Source: an uncultured Bacteroidales bacterium (GTDB lineage: Bacteria; Bacteroidota; Bacteroidia; Bacteroidales; Paludibacteraceae). Taken from it: a stretch of DNA of 22,825 bases. The stretch covers positions 1-22,825 of the forward strand of contig CAKUYO010000034.1 in assembly GCA_934716995.1 (NCBI GenBank). The letters are read 5' to 3'. The position numbers and the translations under genes are program-made. The notes below the pieces were generated by a model that worked only from the letters and a program-made list of their open reading frames with translations, ran no database searches and was not told the DNA's origin. Positions 5,853 to 12,423 of the stretch are shown piece after piece. Numbering within the stretch: the first letter of the stretch is position 1; every line of letters begins with the position of its first letter.

Positions 5853-7208
5853 TCAGTCCCTTTTTATTACGCTGCCGCCTACTGCCATACTTTGTTTGAT
5901 AGCGGGGTTGCCCTCGTAGGTGATCTTGCTTGCCCCGGCGGCTTGTGCCCAGAGGTTGCGCTGTACGTTCAGTTCGGCTTTGCTGGCACCTGCACAGTTG
6001 ATATGCATATCTTGCACCACGAAGTTCTCGGCATCAATCTCGCCCGCGCCGCTCAGACGTATATCCGCCGTTTCTGCCTGTCCGCTCAAGTCCAATTCGC
6101 TTGCCCCCTTGCTGTCCACGGTGAGCCGCTTTACCTGTAGGTTGAGGTCGGCTTGCGCTGCCCCGGAGAGATCGAGCAGGAGACTGTCTGTGGCAAACGG
6201 ACTGTCGCAATCAATCTTGCATGCTCCCGCTGTGTAGAGAGCCGACAGAGACGGCGCTGAAATGGTCATCTTGGCTTTGGTGTAGCGGTTGTTGCTTACC
6301 TCTACATATAGTACTCCGTCACGCACCTCGGTCGAGACATCACTCAACGAGTTGCTCCGCAAAGAGAGTTGGTAATCTGCCGATTGTTGCAGACGCACCA
6401 CCGCACAGCCTTTGACACTGATAGCCGTGAATGGTTCTACGGCACGTTGCTCCGCCTGCATAACGGCATCATCGTCGTCAAAGTCCATATCATCATCGTC
6501 CAGTGCCTGCATAGTCTGTACGAAAGAAACAATGCCGCCTTGGTTGCTTACCGCCTGTGAAGCCAGCACGCCCAATCCTGCCAGCGACAGCACCCACAGA
6601 ATAACGGTTATCCACCAGAAACGTGCTTTCGGTCCGCGGCGGGTACGCATATACGTTACTATCGGGGTGATAATCATCGCAATAGGCAGACCGACAGCCA
6701 GTAGCAGGCATACCACAGCCAAGCCCGTGAGCCACCCGCTGCCGAAGAGGTCGAAACCCACCATCGGAATGGCGGAAGCGATACCTACGCTTGCGCCGAA
6801 CAAGCCCATTAGCAAGGCAAAGACCACCATACCGAATATAAACAGCATAGGCAATGCGCAGATAATCAAAAAGATAGTTAGCGCGATGCCGAATGCACGC
6901 CCGCAACCTTGGTTGTTGCTCTGGTGTTTCACTTTCGGACGTTTGTTCTCGCCGAAGTCAGACGGCGCACCGATACGCTGCTGTACCGACTTTACCATAT
7001 CCATATTCACCACCTGCTGGTTTTTGGCAAAAAGTGCCGATTGCAGCAGTTCGGCAATACGCGCTTCTATGTCTGTCATAACATCCTTCTTCTCGTCCGT
7101 CGGCAGGCGCAACTCGATGTCCTGCAAGTAGCCCGAAAGGGTGATATAAGCATCGTTGTCGATATGAAAAATCATACCGTTCAGGTTGATGGTTCGTGTC
7201 TCTTTCAT
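5853..7208 (-). CDS. membrane protein with C-terminal toastrack (DUF2807) domain
   Basis: This encodes 451 residues from ATG 7208, which forms an ATGA overlap with the PadR stop codon. Residues 1-85 are a soluble helical head (INLNGMIFHIDNDAY, then DIEARIAELL), like the N-terminal region of PspC/HAAS-associated membrane proteins in Bacteroidota. Residues 107-150, 158-187 and 198-217 hold several membrane segments. A very acidic linker (DDDDMDFDDDD, about 237-247) precedes a toastrack domain (about 258-451) with repeated L-S-G-A and S-K-G-A-S-E-L turns. Known PspC-toastrack proteins belong to envelope-stress systems, with the beta domain on the outer side of the membrane. Operon position suggests it works with the PadR regulator and the small PspC. 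The exact signal is not visible. Confidence 0.8.
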   Translation of the reverse strand: MKETRTINLNGMIFHIDNDAYITLSGYLQDIELRLPTDEKKDVMTDIEARIAELLQSALFAKNQQVVNMDMVKSVQQRIGAPSDFGENKRPKVKHQSNNQGCGRAFGIALTIFLIICALPMLFIFGMVVFALLMGLFGASVGIASAIPMVGFDLFGSGWLTGLAVVCLLLAVGLPIAMIITPIVTYMRTRRGPKARFWWITVILWVLSLAGLGVLASQAVSNQGGIVSFVQTMQALDDDDMDFDDDDAVMQAEQRAVEPFTAISVKGCAVVRLQQSADYQLSLRSNSLSDVSTEVRDGVLYVEVSNNRYTKAKMTISAPSLSALYTAGACKIDCDSPFATDSLLLDLSGAAQADLNLQVKRLTVDSKGASELDLSGQAETADIRLSGAGEIDAENFVVQDMHINCAGASKAELNVQRNLWAQAAGASKITYEGNPAIKQSMAVGGSVIKRD

Positions 7209-7558
7209 TGTTGTGTTTCGTTTATAGGTTCTATGCTTTCTGTTGTTATTGTACTGATTGATTGGCTGATAGCCTGCCATTCGCGGCTCAGTTCTTCCAA
7301 CAGGCTGCGCCCCTCGTCGGTCAACTGGTAGTACTTGCGCGGTGGCCCGCCGGTGGACTCCTCCCAGTGGTAAGCAAGCAGTCCGTTGTTCTTCATACGC
7401 GTCAGGAGCGGATAGAGCGTACCCTCCACTACAATCAGGTCTGCCGCTTTCAGCACATCAAGAATGTCGGAAGCGTATGCCTCGCGGCGGCTGATGATCG
7501 TCAGGATACAGTATTCCAGTATTCCCTTGCGCATCTGGCTTTTGATATTCTCTACCAT
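7205..7558 (-). CDS. PadR-family transcriptional regulator
   Basis: This encodes 117 residues from ATG 7558. The sequence is a typical winged helix: KSQMRKGILEYCILTII (helix 1), EAYASDILDVLKAADLIVVEGTLYPLLTRM (recognition region with the family's E-G-T-L-Y-P-L-L motif), a wing GGPPRKYYQLTDEGR and a final dimerisation helix. PadR proteins usually repress their own operon and neighbouring membrane or efflux genes. Here the stop codon overlaps the start of the toastrack membrane gene (ATGA) and the start lies 4 bp after the PspC stop, so the three are translationally coupled. PadR regulators encoded next to PspC/HAAS-type membrane proteins are a known arrangement. The inducer is unknown. Confidence 0.9.
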   Translation of the reverse strand: MVENIKSQMRKGILEYCILTIISRREAYASDILDVLKAADLIVVEGTLYPLLTRMKNNGLLAYHWEESTGGPPRKYYQLTDEGRSLLEELSREWQAISQSISTITTESIEPINETQQ

Positions 7559-7562
7559 AGTC

Positions 7563-7757
7563 TTACCATTCCGCTTGGGGCATAACAATCAGCAGGATAA
7601 TGTAGAGAATGATTCCCGGGAAGCCTGCGCAGAAACAACTCAGCACCGCATAGATCACACGTACGAGGGTGGCATCAATGCCAAAATACTCTGCCAGTCC
7701 GGCACATACTCCGCCCAGCATTTTGTTGTTGGAGCGGGTCAGTTTCTTGTCATTCAT
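7563..7757 (-). CDS. small PspC-domain protein
   Basis: This encodes 64 residues, a stand-alone PspC domain. LTRSNNKMLGGVCAGLAEYFGIDATLVRV is the family's amphipathic N-terminal part (GGVCAGLAEYFGID is diagnostic), and residues about 34-60 (VIYAVLSCFCAGFPGIILYIILLIVMP, two short hydrophobic stretches) are the membrane anchor. PspC proteins sense or relay envelope stress and often pair with toastrack or PspA partners. It is the first gene of the pspC-padR-toastrack operon, 4 bp before padR. No PspA/Vipp1 homologue is encoded in the window. Confidence 0.9.
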   Translation of the reverse strand: MNDKKLTRSNNKMLGGVCAGLAEYFGIDATLVRVIYAVLSCFCAGFPGIILYIILLIVMPQAEW

Positions 7758-7787
7758 ATTTTTTGTAGTTTTATTTTAATGTCAATT

Positions 7788-7900
7788 CGATATAGCATAG
7801 TTGGCATATTTCTCCGCCGTAGGCGAATAAGATTAATGGCAATTTATGGATGTAAAAACAAAGATTTACTTAGATTTCTTGCCGCTTTGCGGCAAAGGAG
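7788..7900. repeat. mosaic intergenic repeat, copy C (upstream of the PspC gene)
   Basis: Part of the same family as 5637-5837. TTCGATAT, CCGCCGTAGGCG and AATTTATGGATG followed by AAAGATTTAC match the segment upstream of the secreted toastrack gene, in the same orientation relative to the minus-strand gene. The 3' part carries the palindrome TGCCGC (7880-7885)/GCGGCA (7889-7894) followed by AAGGAG. Confidence 0.6.
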
Positions 7901-7924
7901 TTTTATATCGAACTCACGTTAAGT

Positions 7925-8359
7925 TTACCAGTCATAGCGTAGGAAATTGCCCGCTTTGTCGAACTCAATCTCCATCTCGGTGTTGAGTTCCACACTCTGC
8001 TTGCGGCGGTCAATGCTGTATTCTACAATAAACATCGTCGGGTGATTAGTCTCCACATATTGTACAATCGATGCAGGTACGATACCGGTCGGTACGGGGC
8101 GCGTCTGGCAATCCACTTTCTCCAAGGTCCCCTGATAGTCAAATTCGATCTTGGTCCCGTTGTTCAGGCGCACCTCATACTCGTTATGCAGCCCTTCCCG
8201 CTCATACAGGATTACCGCAATGTCGGCTTTCGCAAAATACGTCTCTACAAAAGACTGTGCCGCTTGGGGCAGGTTGGTGAACGAACCTACTTGCGCACGG
8301 TCAGCACAAGCATTCAAACTCAGCAATACACTTGCCATAATAATCATCATCTTTTTCAT
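7925..8359 (-). CDS. PepSY-like lipoprotein
   Basis: This encodes 144 residues from ATG 8359. Residues 1-17 are a signal peptide ending in a lipobox L-N-A-C with Cys18, so it is probably a lipoprotein. The mature part consists of two PepSY-like/DUF2874-type repeats, the beta-lactamase-inhibitor-like fold common in Bacteroidota. The first has ALQ-like FVETYF...EYEVRLNNGTKIEFDYQG and the second IVQYVETNHP...VELNTEMEIEFDKAGNFLRYD; the closing I-E-F-D-x-x-G-x-(F/L) of each repeat is diagnostic. Such proteins are periplasmic or surface proteins of unknown function, sometimes linked with envelope stress. A consensus promoter lies at 8410-8441 in the same direction. It stands upstream of the pspC operon, separated by about 167 bp with repeat copy C. 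Confidence 0.8.
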   Translation of the reverse strand: MKKMMIIMASVLLSLNACADRAQVGSFTNLPQAAQSFVETYFAKADIAVILYEREGLHNEYEVRLNNGTKIEFDYQGTLEKVDCQTRPVPTGIVPASIVQYVETNHPTMFIVEYSIDRRKQSVELNTEMEIEFDKAGNFLRYDW

Positions 8360-8409
8360 ACGTCTGTGTTTTTTAGGGTTGTATAGTTTATATATTTTGT
8401 TTTACGCTG

Positions 8410-8441
8410 CAAAAGTACTGTAAAATTTAGAACTATGCAAT
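8410..8441 (-). promoter_or_regulatory. Bacteroidota-type promoter of the PepSY-like gene
   Basis: On the minus strand the -7 element is TACTTTTG (8417-8410), a full match to TAnnTTTG. The -33 element is ATTG (8441-8438), three of four to TTTG, with a 20-bp spacer. This would start transcription about 40 nt before the ATG at 8359. Confidence 0.65.
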
Positions 8442-8547
8442 ACAAAGTATTATTTTATTGGTGTAAATATCTGTTTTGCAAACCGTACTTTGCAAAACGC
8501 GGTCTGGATATTCAGTTTATGCATTCTTGTACCTCTGTATAGCGATT

Positions 8548-8578
8548 ACGTAGAAAAGACGTAGAAAGGACGTAGAAA
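8548..8578. repeat. three ACGTAGAAA repeats at 11-bp spacing
   Basis: ACGTAGAAA starts at 8548, 8559 and 8570, exactly one helical turn apart, so the copies face the same side of the helix. It lies in the gap between the PepSY-like lipoprotein gene and the tRNA operon. It could be a phased protein-binding site or slippage product. Confidence 0.7.
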
Positions 8579-8703
8579 GAATTTGCTTTTTTATGCAGCA
8601 TATTCATCTTTTGGATGGAAATGGTGCATAACTCCCATAATAGAAATTACGGCAACGAGACGGCAATGAGTGCTGTGGATAGGCGGCTTTTAAGCGGTAC
8701 TTT

Positions 8704-8749
8704 TATGCATAGTATGCATTATTCAGATTGCATACTATGCATATTTTTT
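8704..8749. terminator. perfect 15-bp inverted repeat followed by T6
   Basis: TATGCATAGTATGCA (8704-8718) pairs with TGCATACTATGCATA (8729-8743), with a 10-nt loop, followed by six T (8744-8749). The form is an intrinsic terminator but the stem is AT-rich and no gene reads into it from the left within 900 bp on the plus strand. Four overlapping TGCATA/TATGCA half-sites also make it look like an operator or recombination site. Confidence 0.45.
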
Positions 8750-8850
8750 GGATAATTTTTGATTAGTTGTTGGTCTTTTTTTGTCTAAAAGAAAGCGCGG
8801 CGCGTGTCGTGCCGCAAGAAAGGTTTTGCTGGTTTTGTTTTTAAGTTTCC

Positions 8851-8959
8851 TTTATTTCTTTAATTTCTCTCGCACCGCATAGCGAGTGCGTAGGACATCT
8901 TTTGTCGATTTTCTTCTATTTTTCTTGCCGCTTGCGGCATAGGAGACCCTTGGTGCCAA
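8851..8959. repeat. mosaic intergenic repeat, copy B
   Basis: 8851-8901 matches 5748-5798 over 51 bp with one difference. The block TTTCTTGCCGCTTGCGGCAT at 8921-8940, which runs on through AGGAG (8941-8945), matches the third module of copy A. CTTGGTGCCAAC at 8948-8959 is the reverse complement of 5725-5736. The internal TGCCGC/GCGGCA palindrome is kept in changed form in each copy. Confidence 0.75.
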
Positions 8960-9204
8960 CTTCTGGGTAATTGCCTTTCGGCGTGTTGTGGCGCAAAGCA
9001 CCGCTTTATGCGCAGCACGCACCACTATCCGCCGCCTTGGTATCTTGTATTGGTTGGTTGATCGTGCCGCGTGTATTGCTGAATTCCCGCAAACAATGTG
9101 CAGTGGGGTGTCGCTGTACCGGATGTTCACTATTTATTTATGTTTCGCATACGCGCGCGTAGAGATATAAAAATGCGTTTTTTGCATTTTTTTTGCACAA
9201 TTAT

Positions 9205-9235
9205 TTTGGTATATCCGAAAAAAGCAGTACCTTTG
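9205..9235 (+). promoter_or_regulatory. consensus promoter of the tRNA-tuf operon
   Basis: TTTG at 9205-9208, a 19-bp spacer, and TACCTTTG at 9228-9235 match the Bacteroidota housekeeping promoter (TTTG, about 19 bp, TAnnTTTG) exactly. The expected start is near 9242, giving a leader of about 80 nt before the first tRNA. Confidence 0.85.
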
Positions 9236-9321
9236 CACCGCTTTTCCGCCGAACAGGGTTTGAAACAGATAAAGTGGCAATCCCGTAACGCAGAAATACA
9301 GCGTAAGTTGGAAAGCAAAAC

Positions 9322-9394
9322 GCCTCTATAGCTCAGTTGGTAGAGCACTAGATTTGTAATCCAGCGGTCGTTGGTTCGAGTCCGACTAGAGGCT
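9322..9394 (+). tRNA. tRNA-Thr (anticodon UGU)
   Basis: Acceptor GCCTCTA (9322-9328) pairs with TAGAGGC (9387-9393). The D stem is GCTC/GAGC, the anticodon loop TTTGTAA has TGT at positions 34-36, and the T loop is TTCGAGT. The anticodon stem has one A-C mismatch. CCA is not encoded. It is the first gene of the tRNA-tuf operon and reads ACA (and probably other ACN) codons. Confidence 0.93.
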
Positions 9395-9440
9395 CAAAAA
9401 GTTCTTTGAAAAAGATGTGAAGAGGGGAATGAATAAGTTT

Positions 9441-9473
9441 AATTCTTAATTCATAATTCTTAATTCATAATTA
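9441..9473. repeat. 14-bp tandem duplication between tRNA genes
   Basis: AATTCTTAATTCAT occurs at 9441-9454 and again at 9455-9468, followed by a partial third copy AATTA. Similar AT-rich tandem units are frequent between genes in Bacteroidota. It lies in the spacer between tRNA-Thr and tRNA-Tyr. Confidence 0.8.
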
Positions 9474-9478
9474 GTTTT

Positions 9479-9561
9479 GGGTGTGTTCCAGAGTGGCCAA
9501 ATGGGGCAGACTGTAAATCTGCTGCTTTTCAGCTTCGGTGGTTCGAATCCATCCGCACCCA
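9479..9561 (+). tRNA. tRNA-Tyr (anticodon GUA)
   Basis: Acceptor GGGTGTG (9479-9485) pairs with CGCACCC (9554-9560), discriminator A9561. Anticodon stem GCAGA/TCTGC encloses CTGTAAA with GTA as anticodon. The long variable arm expected of class II tRNA-Tyr is present, as is the TTCGAAT T loop. CCA is not encoded (CAA follows). Confidence 0.93.
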
Positions 9562-9654
9562 CAACCTTAATAAGTGCGAAGAATTGCGTTGCGGAAATCT
9601 TGCACGAGTCTTTCGGGGCTTTCGCAGTTCGACGCAGACACAAGACCTCGCGCG

Positions 9655-9679
9655 GAAACGAAACCTCGTTTCGGATTTC
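9655..9679 (+). other. hairpin abutting the 5' end of tRNA-Gly
   Basis: CGAAAC (9659-9664) pairs with GTTTCG (9668-9673) across a CTC loop, and GAAA (9655-9658) can pair with TTTC (9676-9679) beyond a small bulge. The hairpin ends one base before the mature 5' end of tRNA-Gly and may affect spacer processing in the polycistronic tRNA transcript. Confidence 0.5.
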
Positions 9680-9755
9680 GCGGAAATAGCTCAGTCGATA
9701 GAGCACTAGCCTTCCAAGCTGGGGGTCGCGGGTTTGAGTCCCGTTTTCCGCTCCA
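9680..9755 (+). tRNA. tRNA-Gly (anticodon UCC)
   Basis: Acceptor GCGGAAA (9680-9686) pairs with TTTCCGC (9745-9751), discriminator T9752. The anticodon loop CTTCCAA has TCC. T-arm GCGGG/CCCGT is plausible. CCA is encoded at 9753-9755, unlike the first two tRNAs of the operon. Confidence 0.93.
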
Positions 9756-9768
9756 AAAGATTTTTGTT

Positions 9769-9843
<75 letters not shown>

Positions 9844-9844
9844 T

Positions 9845-9892
9845 TGCAAACGTAAGTTTGCACGCGTAAAGAATAGAAGGATTATACCTTCT
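9845..9892 (+). other. hairpins between the last tRNA and tuf
   Basis: TGCAAAC (9845-9851) and GTTTGCA (9856-9862) close a GTAA tetraloop directly after the tRNA CCA. AGAAGG (9875-9880) and CCTTCT (9887-9892) form a second small stem, followed by TTTCTTTG. They may mark 3' processing of tRNA-Thr or partial termination before tuf. Confidence 0.5.
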
Positions 9893-9960
9893 TTTCTTTG
9901 TGCAAAAACAAACGATTTGATAATAACTTATTATTAACGTTAATAAATTAATTTACTACT

Positions 9961-11154
9961 ATGGCAAAAGAGAAATTTGACCGCTCGAAACCGCACGTTA
10001 ACATCGGTACTATCGGTCACGTTGACCACGGAAAAACTACTCTTACCGCTGCTATCTCCAAGGTTCTTCACGAGGCTGGCTTCGGTTCTGAGGATGTTAA
10101 ATCTTTCGACCAGATTGATAATGCACCCGAAGAGAAAGAGCGTGGTATTACTATCAACACCGCACACATTGAGTACGAGACTGCTAACCGCCACTACGCT
10201 CACGTAGACTGCCCGGGGCACGCTGACTATGTAAAGAACATGGTTACCGGTGCTGCCCAGATGGATGGCGCAATCATCGTAGTTGCTGCAACCGACGGTC
10301 CTATGCCTCAGACCCGTGAGCACATCCTGCTCGCTCGTCAGGTGAACGTTCCCCGCTTGGTTGTGTTTATGAACAAGTGCGATATGGTTGACGATCCCGA
10401 AATGCTCGACCTCGTTGAGATGGAGATGCGTGAACTTCTTTCGTTCTACGATTTCGATGGCGACAATACTCCTATCATCCGCGGTTCTGCGCTTGGTGCA
10501 TTGAACGGTGACCCGAAATGGGTAGCAAAAGTACTCGAGTTGATGGATGCTGTTGACAATTGGATCCAACTTCCTGTTCGTGCTATCGACAAACCGTTCC
10601 TTATGCCTGTTGAGGACGTCTTCTCTATTACCGGTCGTGGTACGGTTGCTACCGGTCGTATCGAGACAGGTGTCGTTAAAGTAGGTGACGAGGTTCAGTT
10701 GATCGGTCTTGGTGCAGAGGGCAAGAAATCGGTTGTTACCGGTGTTGAAATGTTCCGCAAACTTCTTGATGAAGGTGAAGCAGGTGATAACGTTGGTCTT
10801 CTTCTCCGTGGTATTGACAAAGACGAGGTTCGTCGTGGTATGGTGCTCACTCACCCGGGTGTTGTTAAACCTTACAGCGAGTTCAAGGCTTCGGTTTATA
10901 TCTTGAAGAAAGAGGAAGGTGGTCGTCATACTCCGTTCCACAACCACTATCGTCCTCAGTTCTACATCCGTACTATGGACGTTACCGGTGAGATTACTCT
11001 CCCCGAAGGAACTGAGATGGTAATGCCGGGCGATAACCTCGAGATTCAGGTTAAGTTGATCTACCCGGTTGCTTGCTCCGAGGGTCTGCGTTTTGCTATC
11101 CGTGAGGGTGGTCGTACCGTAGGTTCGGGTCAGATTACCAAACTGATTGACTAA
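9961..11154 (+). CDS. tuf: elongation factor Tu
   Basis: This encodes 397 residues, full length for EF-Tu. It carries aminoacyl-tRNA to the ribosome as a GTP complex. The GTPase signatures are intact: GHVDHGKTT at residues 19-27, DCPGH at 83-87 and NKCD at 138-141. Domains 2 and 3 follow (from about 210, with GRGTVATGRIE and the C-terminal FAIREGGRTVGSGQ). It starts at ATG 9961 after an A/T-rich leader ending ACTATGGCAA. It lies about 120 bp after tRNA-Thr and is probably co-transcribed from the promoter at 9205-9235, as with tufB in Escherichia coli. Codon use is strongly biased, as expected for a highly expressed gene. Confidence 0.99.
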   Translation: MAKEKFDRSKPHVNIGTIGHVDHGKTTLTAAISKVLHEAGFGSEDVKSFDQIDNAPEEKERGITINTAHIEYETANRHYAHVDCPGHADYVKNMVTGAAQMDGAIIVVAATDGPMPQTREHILLARQVNVPRLVVFMNKCDMVDDPEMLDLVEMEMRELLSFYDFDGDNTPIIRGSALGALNGDPKWVAKVLELMDAVDNWIQLPVRAIDKPFLMPVEDVFSITGRGTVATGRIETGVVKVGDEVQLIGLGAEGKKSVVTGVEMFRKLLDEGEAGDNVGLLLRGIDKDEVRRGMVLTHPGVVKPYSEFKASVYILKKEEGGRHTPFHNHYRPQFYIRTMDVTGEITLPEGTEMVMPGDNLEIQVKLIYPVACSEGLRFAIREGGRTVGSGQITKLID

Positions 11155-11166
11155 TATCAATCCTTA

Positions 11167-11224
11167 TATTTCTCTCAATTGGTAGCATAGGGCTTTTGCC
11201 CTTGCTACCCGAGGGAGAGAAATA
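11167..11224 (+). other. long hairpin after tuf
   Basis: TATTTCTCTC (11167-11176) pairs with GAGAGAAATA (11215-11224), GGTAGCA (11181-11187) with TGCTACC (11203-11209), and AGGGC (11189-11193) with GCCCT (11198-11202) around a TTTT loop. The total is about 22 bp with internal bulges. It starts 12 bp after the tuf stop. There is no T-tract afterwards, so it may be a processing or stabilising element rather than a terminator. Confidence 0.65.
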
Positions 11225-11225
11225 C

Positions 11226-11340
11226 TCCGACACAAGTCGGAAAAGACAAAATTAGCAATCGAAGCGTAGCGGAGATTGATAATTTTGAGAGGAGGAGTTG
11301 CGGAGCGTAAAATTCGCATAGCGAATTTCGGTCGCGTAGC
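11226..11340. repeat. cluster of hairpins with GCRTAGC loops between tuf and tRNA-Trp
   Basis: TCCGAC/GTCGGA with an ACAA loop lies at 11226-11241. AAAATTAGCAATC (11248-11260) pairs with GATTGATAATTTT (11274-11286), one mismatch, around a loop with GCGTAGC. AAATTCGC (11310-11317) and GCGAATTT (11321-11328) form an 8-bp stem with an ATA loop (GCATAGC core). A further GCGTAGC follows at 11334-11340. The same core is found in the 51-bp repeat at 5774 and 8877. Confidence 0.65.
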
Positions 11341-11353
11341 ACACTCCGACGAA

Positions 11354-11424
11354 ACGGAAGTCCTCCAATGGTAGGAGAGCGGTCTCCAAAACCGTTAATG
11401 TGGGTTCGATTCCTGCCTTCCGTG
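11354..11424 (+). tRNA. tRNA-Trp (anticodon CCA)
   Basis: Acceptor ACGGAAG (11354-11360) pairs with CTTCCGT (11417-11423), discriminator G11424, the normal tryptophan identity base. D stem CTCC/GGAG, anticodon loop CTCCAAA with CCA, T loop TTCGATT. The 3' CCA is not encoded. Position directly before secE is usual for Bacteroidota and several other phyla. Confidence 0.9.
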
Positions 11425-11527
11425 CTGTTACAAACTTTACATAGGCTTCCAATCTGACTTCGGCTGTTCGTTGGAGTCGGATTGTTGCCGTGAAAGATAG
11501 ATAATATCGAAAAAAGAAACCACTTAT

Positions 11528-11716
11528 ATGAAACTTGTAGAAAATATCAAGGAATCGTACAACGAACTGGTTCACAAAGTGAGTTGGCCTACTCGCAAAG
11601 AGTTGGCTCAAAGTGCGGTGGTAGTGCTGATCGCTTCCATTATTTTGGCACTCATCGTATGGCTTATGGACTGGTGCTTTGAGTCTGTTATGACATTTGT
11701 CTACGGTCTGTTCTAA
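11528..11716 (+). CDS. secE: preprotein translocase subunit SecE
   Basis: This encodes 62 residues, the usual length for the short single-span SecE found outside the enteric bacteria. It stabilises SecY in the SecYEG channel. Residues about 1-27 are the amphipathic cytoplasmic helix with the conserved KVSWPTRKEL motif, and residues about 28-50 form the single membrane span (AVVVLIASIILALIVWLM). It lies between tRNA-Trp and nusG, the conserved order. No rpmG gene is present between tuf and secE. Confidence 0.97.
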   Translation: MKLVENIKESYNELVHKVSWPTRKELAQSAVVVLIASIILALIVWLMDWCFESVMTFVYGLF

Positions 11717-11749
11717 TTTGTCAAATTGTAAAATGGTATATTAGACACT

Positions 11750-12301
11750 ATGGCTGACAGCAAATTCAAATGGTATGTACTCCGCGCAATCAGCGGTAAG
11801 GAAAACAAGGTAAAGGAGTATATCGAGAGTGCCTTGGTTACCTCATCGCTTTTTAAGGAGTATGTGTCTCAAGTCTTGATTCCTACCGAGAAAGTAGTGG
11901 CGCTGCGTGGCGGAAAACGCACCATCAAGGAGCGCAATCTGTTGCCGGGCTATGTTTTGGTAGAATGTTACCTTTGCGACGAGAGTTATCCTCTTCTCCG
12001 CAACATCCCCAACGTACTCGGTTTTATGAGCAACGACGGCTCGTCCGTCAAACCTGCTCCTGTTCCCCAGTCCGAAATCAATCGTATTGTGGGTAATGTG
12101 GCCGAGGCGGAAGAGGAATTGCAACTTGAGGAGACCTATCTCGTAGGCGAGAAAGTGAAAGTCATCGACGGACCGTTCAACGGTTTCAACGGTGTCATTC
12201 AAGAGGTATCACAAGACAAGCACAAACTCAAAGTGGTTGTTACTATCTTTGACCGCCAGACCCCTCTGGAACTCGGTTTCAACCAGGTGGAAAAAGAGTA
12301 G
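11750..12301 (+). CDS. nusG: transcription termination/antitermination factor NusG
   Basis: This encodes 183 residues. The N-terminal NGN domain (about 7-110: KWYVLRAISGKENKVKEYIE, NLLPGYVLVE) binds the beta' clamp helices of RNA polymerase. The C-terminal KOW domain (about 130-183: VGEKVKVIDGPFNGFNGVIQ) contacts Rho or ribosomal protein S10. The protein couples transcription to translation and affects pausing and termination. It starts 33 bp after secE and is likely co-transcribed with it. The polymerase subunits it binds are encoded further along the same cluster. Confidence 0.98.
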   Translation: MADSKFKWYVLRAISGKENKVKEYIESALVTSSLFKEYVSQVLIPTEKVVALRGGKRTIKERNLLPGYVLVECYLCDESYPLLRNIPNVLGFMSNDGSSVKPAPVPQSEINRIVGNVAEAEEELQLEETYLVGEKVKVIDGPFNGFNGVIQEVSQDKHKLKVVVTIFDRQTPLELGFNQVEKE

Positions 12302-12423
12302 GAGACTTCCTGTTACGAGTCGTTAGTTACTACTCGATAGTTTCAATTTAATCAACCGGCCGAGGATATTTCGCGTATCCGCTATCAGGCCAAAAACTAT
12401 TAACAACGTAAAACTAAACAATT
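12302..12423 (+). promoter_or_regulatory. 122-nt leader before rplK
   Basis: This is the longest spacer in the secE-rplL stretch. It contains GGATA/TATCC (12364-12380) within a pair of GGCC blocks (12358-12361 and 12388-12391) that could close a branched structure. In many bacteria L1 or the L10-L12 complex represses its own operon through such a leader; this is a candidate site by position only. No consensus promoter was seen. Confidence 0.35.

Larger units (their letters stand above)
8442..9204. other. gene-free stretch before the tRNA operon
   Basis: I see no supported gene on either strand. It contains an 11-bp tandem repeat (8548-8578), a 15-bp inverted repeat with T-tract (8704-8749), a GC-rich stem GCGGC/GCCGC (8797-8815), mosaic repeat copy B (8851-8959) and a 12-bp palindrome TACGCGCGCGTA (9150-9161). 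The part from about 8960 to 9125 is GC-rich and could be decayed coding sequence, but no family is recognisable. Confidence 0.6.

Noticed and set aside
8852..9130. 92-codon minus-strand frame
   Set aside because: It is made largely of the mosaic intergenic repeat and has no domain pattern.
9940..11160. Open frame of 406 codons on the minus strand opposite tuf
   Set aside because: Complement of a highly biased EF-Tu gene, with no independent support.
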